Part shown: positions 1 through 11,708 of the stretch, one piece after another
Numbering within the stretch: position 1 is the stretch's first letter
Layout of the letters: every line of letters begins with the position of its first letter
Source: Vanilla planifolia
Lineage: Eukaryota > Streptophyta > Magnoliopsida > Asparagales > Orchidaceae
DNA: 64,000 nucleotides
Assembly (NCBI GenBank): GCA_023846275.1
Contig: CM043875.1
Location: forward strand, 5,902,626 to 5,966,625
Direction: 5' to 3'
Translations under genes and position numbers: made by a program
Notes under the pieces: generated by a model
What the model was told of the DNA's origin: nothing
Databases searched by the model: none
The model's input: only the letters and a program-made list of their open reading frames with translations

Positions 1-2415
1 GTTAATTGATCATATGAAAATAAAATGATAAAGAAAGATTGAAATGATCACGTGAGAAAATGAATATAATTCATAAATAATGAAAGCATTATATGACTCA
101 ACATTTACTATTTACATTTATTATTGCAATGCATATAAATATGTTATTTTGAATTAATGTGTTAAAACCTAACATGTGACATGACTTAATTTATTAACTT
201 ATATGGTTTAATTGTGTTAGATTTTGCATGTTAATCTTGGGGTGTTGGCTCAACTTATTATTGACCTAATATTTCAAGTAATACTAATACATGTCATAAG
301 ACATAAGGGGAGGAATGATTCAAGATGATAGCTTAGAAAAAGGGATTAATTGAGCAATTGTTGTGTTAGGAAATTCGTAGTGTCTTGATATGTTAATATT
401 TTAGAAAGATCTATTACTTTATTGTTGTAGATATAATAATATAAATAGTAAATTATGTTTGAATGGTTTATATTTTCCATTATACCATGTGTTGATAGAA
501 TTTCTATTTATTAAGATATTTTGCTACACTAAATTAAATAAAAATTTTTGTTTTCATCTACAATAAAGATTTTATCTATTTAAGATTTTTTTATGGGAAA
601 TAAAAATATAGTTTGATGCCTTATTATTAGATTAAATATTAGGTGAAATTATGTGGTAAAATATGATTAACAAATTAATTTTGAAGCAAAAGAACTAGTA
701 AGCTTGAAACCTTAGCAATTAGATTTATAACATTAATAATGGGCTGGTGATGGCCAATTCACAATAAATCTGACATAATTGATGTAATTAATTTGTGTTT
801 TATGTTTCCAATGTCTATGAATGAATCTAAATTCATGTTGTTTAATAAAAGATGGCCATATGATCTTCATATATCTTTTACTTGGAAAGTTAGTTTTGAC
901 TAATGAGCCTTATGTAACTAGCCTCAAGCATTCGATCTTGAGAAGTTGGTCTTGTGGGATTAGCCTCTCGTAGCAAAACTTAAGAGACCAATCTTAAGAA
1001 TCTAGCATTAAGAACCTAATCTTAAAGTTCTGACTTTAAGAAGCTGACCTTATGAAGGTTAGCTCAACGGACTAGCCTTAAGTTATCGGTGATTATAACA
1101 TAGCTAAAGTCTTGATTATTGATTAAGATTTGATGGATATTATTGCCATGGAATAGATATATTATGAAATATTTTAGCTTGTTTGATGAAATCAAAGAGT
1201 AAATATGAAAGAAATGTATAGTTATGTTTAGAACCAATATAGGGCCAATCATTTGTTTAACCATGGAGCAAAATTAAGAAAATGATAATAATATAATGTT
1301 ATATAAAGTTAAAAAGAAAAATAAATGGCTTCGATAACTTAGAATAAATAGCGTTGAATATTAACTTGCTCAATCAATAAAAATAATGTCGAACTACGAT
1401 GGGCTTCAACAATTTTATCACGAGCACGTAGGAAGAAACATTTGAAAAACACTAAATTTCTAAGATTGATAGAGGAACAAGTGATATTAATCTTAATTAA
1501 AATATTATTATAATAAGTACAATTATGATGATTTACTAACAAAAAGATATATTTTCATTATTATTTATATATTTGTTTGACCAACTGGTAATGGTAAGAA
1601 CTTCTTTTTACTTATATAAATTCCTTTTTCAACTAAGGTTTGGATTGTGTTGAACCCAACATTCGAGCCTACTTAACAAACCATATTGATATAAAGCAAC
1701 CTGTACTCTTCAAGCCTCGTTCATCACATACAGCTGGAAACTCATGCAGTTTTGCTTATGAACATTAACTTGAATTAAATTCCCATGCTATCATTTAACT
1801 AATTCAAACACCTAATAAAAGGTTGGAAATTTTATATTCACAAAGCATATGTTCTCCTTCTCAATGGAGATAATTATGTAATTATTACCAAAATATTTTT
1901 TTAAATCAGAGAAAAAATCATTCAATTATTTGTTTAATTCTTTCACTATTTTTTTTAAATAAAATTAAATTGTGATTTTGTTAAAGAGTTTATGACTTTG
2001 TTTGTTTCGAACTTTTCACAACTGTATTAGAAATTTGGAAGCATTTAGATATATTTCTATTTGAAGGATTATGTTCTAAGTACAGATAATGACATCACTA
2101 TTAATTTAAAAATAATATAAAATTTATATGTTATTATATAATATCAATAATTTATACTTTACCTCACTTTCAAATAATCACAAAATGGGGACAATATTAT
2201 TTTTAAATAATTGTTTAATAACAAATATGTCAACACCCAATTATCAAATGTTATTATGTTCTTTGTGTATTAACTATACCAACTTTATTATATTGCTATT
2301 TTATTGTATTTTTTTTTTTTGTAAATCAATCAATTTTTTTTTTTGGAAAATTTATTTCGACGTTTTATTGATATACCTCACAGAAACTTTCGTTTCGCCG
2401 AACGCCACTAATCAT
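1..2415. other. AT-rich intergenic region
   Basis: No credible gene is visible. The reading frames here are short, AT-rich and unlike any family I know. The only structure I can point to is a degenerate short tandem repeat at about 895-1080 (listed separately). The 5' end of the pectinesterase transcript must lie in the last few hundred bases, but I see no convincing TATA box. Confidence 0.6.
895..1080. repeat. Degenerate short tandem repeat (about 14-16 bp unit)
   Basis: A word close to CTNACCTTAAGAAG recurs about ten times with substitutions and small indels, for example 'accaatcttaagaa', 'tctagcattaagaa', 'cctaatcttaaag', 'ctgactttaagaag' and 'ctgaccttatgaag'. It does not encode a stable frame. 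It may be a fragment of an old LTR. Confidence 0.5.
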
Positions 2416-4557
2416 ATGGCTCCCTTGTCTACAAGCTCCACACTCTTCTTCGTCTTCGTCTTCGCCTTCGCCGCCGCCACATCTGGCGATTGTTCCCCTT
2501 CTCCAATGATCTCACCGTCTTCTCCATGCGAAGGTTCGTGCCACCCCGAACTCTGCAATTCCATCCTCTCCAACCATCCGCTATCCGACAAAAGCTACGG
2601 GCTACGGGGGCTCGAGCAAAGCCTTGACGCCGCGCGAAGGACGGCCGCATACCTCGACCAGGCGGGCCAAGCCGGACCGCTAGATGACTGCCGAGAGATG
2701 GCGAAAACGACCACCGGAGAGCTGGAGCACGTTAAGAACACCTTGGCCGCAGCCGGAAGATCGCCGGCGATCACTGCAGAGGAAGCTGAAACCCTTCTGA
2801 CGATTATGAGCTCGGCGGCCGCCGGCGCAGCTTCGTGTTTGGATGGGCTCGAGGAGGCCTCAATGACCAGCGAAGAAGCGTACCGCCGTGTGCAGGAAGC
2901 GGGCCGGTTGTTCGCCGTCGCGCATGGGTTGGTGGACCGGACTTTGGGCAAAATGGAAACGGCTCGCGCGACCATTAGCGGTAATTAGCTGTCTAATTAA
3001 CTTCTCTTAGCTAATCAAGGACTTAATTAAATTTAGTTGTCCATTAGATTTTTTGTTCTTTTGCATATTAAGGTTAGTGATAATTTGTCATAAAGATAAA
3101 TGTGGGCACATTTCAGGAATTCCGTGTGGACAAAGGCAAAAGGTATGTAATGGCTAATGAATATTTGATACAAAAACAGTAAAATTACTTATTTGTTTAA
3201 AATATGTCACATTAGTAAAAATTAAAAAAAAAAAACCAAAAAACATTAATAGTATTTAATTATCGTGACTTTGCTCGTGACAGAATTGAACAAGAATCCA
3301 TTAACCAAGCTTTCCCACGTGAAATTAAAGCCAAAGCGCGTTATGTTCTTTCCCACAGATCATATCCGTAATGGGTGTATTAGTCTTCCAATCAACCCGT
3401 CATCTACCGTCAGATTGCTGATCCTCAATGTGCCAGCGAATCAGACGGTGACTGTCGCCAAGGACGGAAGCGGGAACTTCAGTTCTGTGACGGACGCCGT
3501 TGCATATGCTAGCGAGAATCCCCCACCACCTTGCGGCTACTTAAAGATTCACATTAAGGCTGGCGTATACGAGGAGAACGTCATCGTACCAAAAAGTCTC
3601 CCCGGAATTATACTTCATGGAGCCGGGCACCGGCGAACCATTATCACCGGTAACCGGAGCGTGGCCGACGGATACACCACCTATCAGACCGCCACTCTTG
3701 GTAAGTGCTTTTTTAAAATATTAATTAATGTTGACTAACTTGCATTTTTTTTTTTGTTTTATAAAACGTGTCCTTTGTATGCAGCGGTGAGCGGTGGCAG
3801 ATTCATTGCGGCCGGCATTGCGGTGATGAACACGGCCGGTCCCGAGAAGATGCAGGCCGTGGCGGTCCGCAACAGCGCCGACTGCTCCGTTTTCTACAAC
3901 TGCCGCCTCGAAGGTTTCCAGGACACGCTCTACGCCCACAGCAGACGACAGCTCTACGTCAGTTGCGACATCCGCGGCACGGTGGACTTCATCTTCGGCC
4001 GCGCGGCTGCCGTCTTCCAGAACTGCACCATTGTGGTACGCCGGCCGCTGCCGAGGCAGACGAACACCATCACAGCACAGGGGAAAGAGTGCCCCCGCTT
4101 CAGGAGCGGCTTCTCCATCCACCTCTCCAGGGTTCTTCCGTCGAAGGACCTCATGGATGGGAGACTGAATAATAACATTTCCACGTATCTCGGCCGACCA
4201 TGGAGGAACTATTCGGCGGTGGTCGTCATGCAGAGTTATATCGATGGGTTTTTGGAGCCCCGTGGGTGGTTAGCTTGGGGAAATCAGACTCCGCCGAGTA
4301 CCGTATATTATGGGGAGTTTGAGAATTATGGAGATGGGGCAGAAACAGAGGGGAGGGTGCGGTGGGAAGGGTATAAGAAAAATATGGGGCGCACGGAGGC
4401 GGAAATGTTCACCGTGGCTGAGCTCATCGCCGGAGATTCCTGGCTCAGTCAAACGGCAATTCCGTATCATCCCGGATTGGTTCAATTATTCAACAAATCA
4501 AATAGCCCTAGGCAGTCACCAATTTCTAAGTATAATAGCCAGTGCAATTTCTTTTAG
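2416..4557 (+). CDS. Pectinesterase with N-terminal pectinesterase-inhibitor domain (type I PME)
   Basis: Predicted to demethylesterify cell-wall homogalacturonan (EC 3.1.1.11). Exon 1 (2416-2980) starts at the ATG before a hydrophobic signal peptide (residues 1-22) and encodes an inhibitor-type four-helix domain with cysteines in the expected places (C38/C47, then DC and SCLDG). Exon 2 ends at 3700, intron 2 is 3701-3784 (84 bp, GTAAGT...GCAG), and exon 3 is 3785-4557. The catalytic domain has every hallmark: GVYEEN (3562), QAVAV (3853), QDTL (3919), DFIFG (3985) and LGRPW (4189), so the catalytic Gln, Gln, Asp, Asp and Arg are all present. Intron 1 starts at 2981. Acceptors at 3283 and 3358 both keep frame, giving 584 or 559 residues, both normal for the family. 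The second has the better pyrimidine tract. No stops or frameshifts are seen, so it looks functional. Which of the many plant PME paralogues it matches cannot be told. Confidence 0.92.
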
Positions 4558-6656
4558 ACGATATAATAATTAGATAATTCTAAAATAAATTAAATGTCTT
4601 ATCGTTGTTTTCATTGATAACACGTAACGCAGTAGAAAAGCTTACATATAATAGTCGTGACACTTTATAAAAAAATATTATTTAGACAGTAATTATATAT
4701 CTTAGAAAAATAAATACAATTTATCTGTATGTGGTATGCTAGAAAATATAGAGTTATTGTAAAATGATTCAATTATTATTGTAAATTCATATTGATTATA
4801 TGAATTTATTGGTACTCTAATGATTATACCAAACAAAGTTGTCTAATAGAGAAATAGCATACCATTAAGAAAATTAATGATATGTTTGCCAAAGCATGCA
4901 TTTGAGAACCACAAAATTAGGATTAAAACTTATTTACAAGGCAAGTAAATGTTAAGAGCCACTCATTGATTTCATCATGTGTGTAGGTACCAATCTTATA
5001 TATGTTCAGTTCAAAATATGTTGATGTCTAATATATAAACCAAAAAAAAAAGATAAGGGTATAAGATCCTAATTACAAAAATAAAATATTTTTTATTAAA
5101 ATGTATTTGAATTTTATATATTTTTTAAGATTTTTAAATATTGTTTTTTAAGTTTAAAAAGCATGTAAAAAAACCTTAAAGGAGGGACCATTTGAAAAAT
5201 TAGGTGTAGAAAATAATTAAATCAAATGACACTATATTGATAAAAATTGAAAATGCTTTAAGTGTTTAAACAATTAATCTAAGATTAATAAAGCTTTATT
5301 TATAAGGTTAGAAAAATCTCAAAAATTAATAGCATATTAAATAGTCTAAAAAACATTTATCAAATCATAAAATTTATGATGATAAGTCTAATAAAATTTT
5401 TTTAATATAAAAAAGAGAAGCTATGAGTATGGAATAAAAACTAAAGAAGATTTAAGTAAAATTATTAAATAATAATTTTAAATATTTAAAATTTAAAAAT
5501 TATTAAAAAAACTAAAATTATCGAATAATTATGAAATTTAGCCAACTGATAAGAAATATTATATAAAATTAGCATATAAATTTTTAGAGATCAAATTGAT
5601 TAAATAATATAATAAGTATTAGAATCATCTAATTTTGATTTAATTGGATTTTAATTATCCCTAAAATCCCTAATTTGTTATCCCTAAACTAATGGAGATT
5701 AAATCCAAGCCAAGAACAAAAATCCACAATGAGAAAACCATTTTAAGAAGAGATTGCTTGACGATTAGGTGGAAAGGAAAAGTCAAGAAAGTGAAAGGAT
5801 GAATGCATTGAAGGATTGGTAATGATTGGAGGAATATGGAAAGTTGGAAAGGGAAAATGATGTTGAGTGGGTATAAAAGGAGAAGGGATTGTTAACTATT
5901 GGAATTTTAGCAAAAATTGGAAGGAAGTTATTGTGGCCCAAATTTTGGAGATAGGAGGCTAAGAAGAAATGCTTACTTTCCTTGTTATAGAAAAAATCTT
6001 TAGCATCATATAATACTTAAAGGGAAATATTTGTTGACAAGCATTTATTTTGAGATTCAAGCAAAATCAAAAACATTCTGCTTGAAAATTAAGATAAATA
6101 GGCTTGTACATTTATATATCTTTTTAACATAATATTGTTTGATGATGATTGTTATCCATGTTTAAATTTTTATGTTTGTTTGTTATTGTCTCAAAATGAT
6201 ATGTTCACTTCTTCTTAAAAAAAGAAGTGCACGACTTGTTAGTAATATAGAAATTATGATAATATTCACACACAAAAAAATAGAAAAAGTTAATGAATTT
6301 TTTAAAACAAATAAGAAAAAAAACTAAAAGAAAAGATAAACAAGCAATATTAATAAATGGTGGTGTGATTCTAAAAGTAAGATGATTATTGGTTTGTCTA
6401 AAATGGTGAGTATGATTATGAAATCATGTATTTAGAGATAAGAAAAATGAGCAACATTAGGATTAAGCTACTTAAAATGATATGCTTATGAAGTATGTCC
6501 AATTTGTTTATGAAAAATCTTGTCTTGAAATAATTTAAAAAATTGACTTGAGAAAAGGATAAAGGTAAAGAATTAAAAAAAATTACATCAACATTACGTA
6601 AAAGTTAAAAATCATAAATGATACTTTATTTTATTTCTAATTGCATGTTATGTTTA
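4558..6656. other. AT-rich intergenic region, possibly an old solo LTR
   Basis: No gene is visible. A TATA-like word (TATAAAA, 5872-5878) sits in a purine-rich stretch (about 5720-5960) resembling the U3/R part of the old Ty3/gypsy LTRs seen elsewhere in the window. I could not define ends or a target duplication, so calling it a solo LTR is a guess. Confidence 0.35.
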
Positions 6657-6672
6657 TGTTCATTATATGATA
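6657..6672. repeat. Target-site duplication of the LINE (left copy)
   Basis: The 16-base word TGTTCATTATATGATA is found here and again, identical, at 8221-8236. It lies directly next to a run of eight T, which is the poly(A) tail of a minus-strand element. Confidence 0.85.
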
Positions 6673-8220
6673 TTTTTTTTGAATCAAAAGAAGGTATAAG
6701 CCATACAAAAAGATTCTCATGTATGATCCTCACGGAGGATCAAACATGAAATCTAACAGCATAAGTTTAATGAGGGACTTAGGGAGGAAGTCCCCCCTTT
6801 CCCAAACAAACTCATTACAACATGCAGTGCACGCCACCCAGTTAGCAGATGCATTTTCCTCTCTATAGATGTGAGAAGGTCTGAGTACATTTAGGTACCT
6901 TGCATACTCGATAGTGTCAACAAAATGGCCCGTCCCAAGCGAGTGGGATATGAGCTTGCGGACCTCCTATAACTCCAACATCGAATCTGTCTGAATCTTC
7001 ACAACACGAAATTGGAAAATGGTATCCCTTAGCAGGTTAAGGGCCTCAAGCATCGCCTAAACCTCCACAACTTCAGCAGCCTGAGAGAAAAACCCTCTTA
7101 CCAACCACTAGGAGCAGCTTCCCCATGAAATCCCTCACTACCAGCCCAAGACCTACGGTATTCTCCCCGATAGCAGCATCACAATTCACTTTTATCCATC
7201 CAGTGGGGGGAACCCAACTATGGGTTACAAGCAGTTCGAAGGAGCTGTGGGGGTTCCCGCTGGACATGGATGAATAAATGCTGCATTATCTTGCTGCTGC
7301 AATAACCTCGACCTTGATCCTACGTAACATGATGCATGGATTGACCACAAGATCGTTGGGCTTTATCGCATTTCTTCTCTCCCAGATGTAGTACATGGTG
7401 GTGGCCAATGTAGCAGCATGCCTGGCGCCAACCCCCCGACGCACTGCAGGAGAACCGACAAGCTCCATGAGCCGGTCAAGAAAAGTCAACCCGACACCCA
7501 CACCCCAAGGCGACCCCAGCGCTGCCATGGCCCCGCGAGCCTGGCAGTCAACCCAAAGTTCCTGGGCGCGCGGGCAATCCCAGAAGACATGTTGCATGGA
7601 CTCCTCCTCCGCACAACCCCAGGAACAGCCACTGCCCTCGAGCAGCCCCCTCCGAGCCATCCAAGCCGCCGAAGGGAGGTAGTCGCCAACCACGTGCCAC
7701 AGGAACATCTACACCCTCGACAATACTTTGAGCTTCCAAAGACCTCTCATCTGGTCCACGTTGCGCCGGCATCTTCGCCTGATGGCGTCGTCAGCTCTAC
7801 ATTTCAGGTGCAGGTAAATTCTCCCACTATTGACCCGCTCCGTCTCAGTGTGCGCCTGAAGAAGCATATCCTATCCAGACATCCGAGCCCTTGGGAGGTG
7901 TAGAACCCTGTCAAGAAACTACTCACCAGCCCATGCACGTATTTTTTCCACGTCCCAGGTTCCGGTCGCAGTGATGCACTCAGCTACGCTCGCTAGCCAC
8001 ACAATGTTTATGTTGATGAAGGTAGGCCAGCTGCATATGGGGAGGATGTCAATCCAATTGTCTTCCGAGAACCTCGTCATCTTCCCATTGCCGATTCTCC
8101 ATACAAAGATCGACATTGCATCTGGCATTACCTCCAGCACAAACCTGCAAACATGAGATGTGTTTCGAGGAGCTTTCAAAGTGGTATCCGTCACGTTTAC
8201 TTCCGATTCTCCATACACAG
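6673..8220 (-). mobile_element. 5'-truncated non-LTR retrotransposon (plant L1-type LINE)
   Basis: About 1.55 kb remains of a minus-strand LINE, bounded by identical 16-bp duplications and ending in a short poly(A) (T8 at 6673-6680 on the + strand). It keeps only the 3' part of ORF2: the segment after the reverse transcriptase (motif WRIGNGKMTRF, about 8100), the zinc-binding zf-RVT domain and the RNase H domain. Loss of the 5' end is the usual result of incomplete target-primed reverse transcription. Confidence 0.88.
6800..8215 (-). pseudogene. LINE ORF2 C-terminal fragment (zf-RVT + RNase H), inactivated
   Basis: Read from right to left, the fragment starts in the post-RT region, hits stop codons (TAG at 7919-7921, one near 7880, one just before 7708), then gives a zf-RVT domain (FLWHVVGDYLPS; CSWGC...H...C zinc ligands). 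A stop near 7286 is followed by an RNase H domain with WIKVNCDAA and GLGLVVRD. A one-base frameshift near 7090-7100 and further stops interrupt the RNase H. Its late motifs IQTDSM and REENASAN are still legible, the last with Asn where family members usually have Asp. It cannot make a working protein. Confidence 0.85.
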
Positions 8221-8236
8221 TGTTCATTATATGATA
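8221..8236. repeat. Target-site duplication of the LINE (right copy)
   Basis: Identical 16-base partner of 6657-6672. It marks the 5' end of the truncated LINE. Confidence 0.85.
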
Positions 8237-8870
8237 CTAATCATACTATATGATACAAACATGATTTAACTATTGAGCCAATGATGGCTGGCTAATCTTG
8301 TTTATAACCTAATAATTTTATGTTAAAATAAGACACAACATAGGATTATTAGGAGTAGTGAAAGTAGCTCTATGGTCTTTATTATTTGGTAGTTTTTTTT
8401 TGTTTTTACATTGTATAAGATGTATCAACTTATGATACACTTTTCTAACATGGATGTGTTAGGTATTCCATATGTACTTGGTCTAGAAATGACTTGAATT
8501 GCAATATGATTGCATGAAAAATATTGTTTAAAACAATGTGAAAGTTTTAAAATGCCTTCTACTTTGATTTTCTAATTATAAAGGTTTGGTATTTCTTCTA
8601 ATAGAATTTTTAAAATGTTTTGAAATTGTGACTTTGCTATAATAGTTTTAAAACGATTTTCAAACTTTGACAAAGTAATTGGTTTTCAATTATTTGTTTA
8701 AAAAATGTTTTAAAAACTACAAAAAATTAAGAAAAAGAAATGACATGACATTGAATATAGGAGGATGGGTGAGAGTTGACACATAAGGAGGAGACAAGAA
8801 GAGAATAATGAAATATTTAGTATAATCACTTGATAATACAAAAACCTATCCATGTAAAAAAAAATCATAA
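8237..8870. other. AT-rich intergenic region
   Basis: No gene, RNA or clear repeat is visible in this stretch. Confidence 0.5.
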
Positions 8871-9442
8871 GATAGGGTTATTAGCTATTTGATCTTCAGT
8901 TGATAAATGTTTGGCTCATATTTGGTTTGGTTTTGAATTTTTTTTATTCAATCTTGATTTCTATCAAAATTTTAGACAATAAAAAATTGATTTAATGTTT
9001 ATTTGATTAAGTTTGTGTGAGTTAAACTGATTTGACTTTCAATTAGTTTTTATGTTTTTTCAAATTCTGAAAATAAATAAGATTAAAATACAATAATGCT
9101 TAATGTATCATATATGTCATAATAATTTTATTAATTGATTTCTTTATATAAATTGATTTAGCTTTAAACATATCATAAATACATGATTATTTTGGTTTCA
9201 TTTTTGGCAAATTTGAAATTTATCTAGACTTTCTTCTTAATGAAGTTAAAACATTTTGATTCACATAGAACTAAACTTATAATTTACTTGTTATATTTTA
9301 ATTTGAATTAATTTGAGCTAAAATAAAATATGATTTTTAAGAATGTATGAGCCAACCCATTATTCATTTAATGTGATATAAAAAAGTTTTTATAAGAAAT
9401 ATTTTAAAAAATAATTTATGTGAATAAAAAAATATTGTTATT
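8871..9442. repeat. Diverged direct repeat, unit 1 of 2
   Basis: Starts with 'gatagggttattagctatt' and aligns along its whole length, with small indels, to 9671-10253. Shared landmarks in the same order are 'tttggctcatattt', 'tttatttgattaagtttgt', 'atcataaatacatgattatt' and 'ttattcatttaatgtgat'. The spacing is about 800 bp. No coding frame. Confidence 0.75.
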
Positions 9443-9670
9443 ATTTGATAAAACATGATTCTTCAAACTATAATTATCATGATATTATTTTATTTAGGTT
9501 ATTTTACATTTTGTTACCTCTATCAATTTCATTTAAATGTAATTTGCTATTTAAATTTATCTATTCGATATTTTATTTACTATTTATTTTACTTATCTAT
9601 GAGGACAAGTCACTTGCATATAGAGATTGATAGAATAGCGTGATAGTGAGAAAGAGTAAATAATTATCAT

Positions 9671-10253
9671 GATGTAGGGTTGTTAACTATTTGATCTTGA
9701 TTTTATTCGTATTTGGCTCATATTTGATTTTGGTTTAAAATTTTTTTATTTGACCTTAATTTGATCAAAACTTTGGACAATAAAGCTTGATTTGGTATTT
9801 ATTTGATTAAGTTTGTACGAGTTAGAAATAATTTTACTATTGATTATCATTTTTTAATTCTTGATAATGAAAACTATTATAATTCAATAATATCAAATGT
9901 ATTATACATGCTATTATAATTTCTTTAATTTATTTTTTTTATTATCTAAATATGTTTACATTGATGTAGCCCTTAATATATCATAGATACATGATTGTTT
10001 TGATTTTATTTTTTACTAATTAGTACTGAACTAGACTTACTATGTAATATACTTTCAACATTTTGATTCAAGTAAAACTAAATTCATTATTAACTTATTA
10101 TACTTTGATTTGAATTAATTTGTGCTAAGCAAAATCTGATTTTTGAGAATCTATGAGCTAACTCCTTATTCATTTAACGTGATTTCTTGATATTAAAATA
10201 AATTTTAATAACTTATTAAAGAAATAATTTGTGTTAATAAAAAATATTATTAT
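9671..10253. repeat. Diverged direct repeat, unit 2 of 2
   Basis: Partner of 8871-9442 with the same ordered landmarks. The 228 bp between the two units are not shared. The unit could be a piece of an unrecognised element; I see no ends that identify a family. Confidence 0.75.
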
Positions 10254-10354
10254 GCCTTTCTCGTAGTTTTTATGATACTGTCTAAACATTTCCAGATAAG
10301 TTCAAGTCATCGCCACCTGTCGCGTTATAAGAAAATTCGTGAACGACCAATGTC

Positions 10355-10360
10355 CACGTG
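10355..10360 (+). promoter_or_regulatory. G-box / ABRE-like element
   Basis: CACGTG followed by TC (CACGTGTC), about 80 bp upstream of the HIPP start codon and 25 bp before its TATA box. This is the core bound by plant bZIP and bHLH factors and is typical of abscisic-acid and stress-responsive promoters. The regulatory role is inferred from position and sequence only. Confidence 0.5.
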
Positions 10361-10384
10361 TCCGTTCTTGAATTGGTTGAACTC

Positions 10385-10391
10385 TATATAA
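10385..10391 (+). promoter_or_regulatory. TATA box of the HIPP gene
   Basis: TATATAA in the context ctcTATATAAat, 48 bp before the ATG. It predicts a transcription start near 10415-10420 and a very short 5' leader. Confidence 0.6.
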
Positions 10392-10438
10392 ATATTTTTA
10401 GCCTATCCGAGAAGCTTCGGGTGCGAGTGGTATCCAAG

Positions 10439-10971
10439 ATGGGCGTCTTGAGCTTCTTCTCTGAGCTCTGTTCTAACTACAGTTCTCACGGAAGCGCCAA
10501 GAAAAGGAAGCAGCTTCAGGTAAACATATGACCTTCTCTTCTCTTCTAAAGCATAGATGTCGTTAATTAACTTTCTGCGAACAGACGGTGGAGATTAAGG
10601 TGAGGATGGACTGCGAGGGGTGTGAGAGAAAGGTCCGGCGGGCGGTGGAGGGGATGAATGGGGTGAAGAGTGTGGAATTGGAGGCGAAGCAGAACAAGCT
10701 GACGGTGACGGGATTCATGGACCCACAGAAGGTGCTGAAGAGGGTAATAAGGAAGACCGGGAAGCACGCAGAGCCGTGGCCGTACGTGCCATACGACATG
10801 GTCTTCCATCCCTACGCGGCGGGCGCTTACGACAAGAAGGCGCCGCCGGGGTACGTGCGGAACGTCGCCGACGATCCCAAGCTGGGTCCCCTTGCACGCG
10901 CGTCGTCGCTGGAGGAGAAGTGCGTCGGTGCCTTCAGCGACGATAATCCCAATTCCTGTACGATCGTTTGA
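10439..10971 (+). CDS. Heavy-metal-associated isoprenylated plant protein (HIPP)
   Basis: A 155-residue protein from two exons, 10439-10519 and 10585-10971. The intron is only 65 bp (GTAAAC...ACAG, phase 0). Residues 28-95 form one HMA ferredoxin-like domain with the metal-binding MDCEGC motif (Cys37, Cys40). The C-terminus ends C-T-I-V, a CaaX box (Cys152) for isoprenylation, so the protein is expected at membranes. The N-terminus (MGVLSFFSELC...) and the conserved PYDMVFHPYAAGAYDKKAPPG-type segment resemble the HIPP20-24 subgroup. The known family role is binding transition metals such as Cd, Cu or Zn and acting in metal and stress responses. Start chosen because it gives the family N-terminus and lies just behind a TATA box. 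No lesions, so it should be functional. Confidence 0.93.
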
Positions 10972-11085
10972 ATGAATCATGGTTTGTAGTTTGTTCTGGA
11001 TGTGTGGAAGCTCTGTTTCACGAACGGTTCTCTGGTTTTATTTGGATGGGAATTTTTCTTCATTTCGAACAGTTTTTCTATTTAT

Positions 11086-11091
11086 AATAAA
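11086..11091 (+). terminator. Polyadenylation signal of the HIPP gene
   Basis: AATAAA about 115 bp after the HIPP stop codon, a normal plant 3' UTR distance. Confidence 0.5.
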
Positions 11092-11670
11092 GGATTAATT
11101 ACAATTTTCAATTCTTAACGACTCCATTTATCCACAACTTAAAAGGCCAAACCAGCTAATTAATCAACTCCTTTTGTTGTTATACAAACTTTTTCAGAAA
11201 TATAATCTTGTACATTATTACTATTATTGAATTTAATCTAAGTTATATTTATATATTATTATTTTATTATTTTAAAAATGAAATCTAGTTTTGTTGAATT
11301 ATTAAAGTTAATATTTATTATATATGAAAATATAAAAGTATATAATTATTATTAAAAAATATTATTTATGATTGATTAAATTTGCATATGATTATAATTT
11401 TAAGATTTTTGATATTAAATATTAAAAATAATGGGAAAAACAAAAAGCAAAAAAGTGTTTTTATTATTTTTTTTATGAGATTAATATATCTTTTGTTTTA
11501 TAAGAGAATTAATACTTTTGGGTTTGTAATTTGAGATATATTTGGATGTGTATGTTTTAGTTTTGTATGAGTTTATACTCTATAAATATGATTTGTGTTA
11601 TAGTAATTCATTTTTTTGGTAAATATAAATCTAATATGAGTCAAATCATATAAGTTTGTTGTATTTGTTG

Positions 11671-11673
<3 letters not shown>

Positions 11674-11708
<35 letters not shown>
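11674..11708. repeat. (TTA)n microsatellite
   Basis: An uninterrupted TTA run of about 35 bp, preceded by TTG triplets. Confidence 0.9.

Noticed and set aside
2429-2975. Minus-strand frames opposite the pectinesterase exon 1
   Set aside because: Shadows of a GC-rich exon, including an Arg run from the complement of the Phe/Ala-coding signal peptide.
3117-3142. Possible 26-bp mini-exon of the pectinesterase (AG before, GTATGT after)
   Set aside because: It ends in a phase that brings stop codons with either downstream acceptor, and direct splicing already keeps frame.
7395-7903. Plus-strand open frames over the LINE
   Set aside because: They are antisense shadows of the GC-rich zf-RVT region. 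The minus strand shows clear domain motifs.
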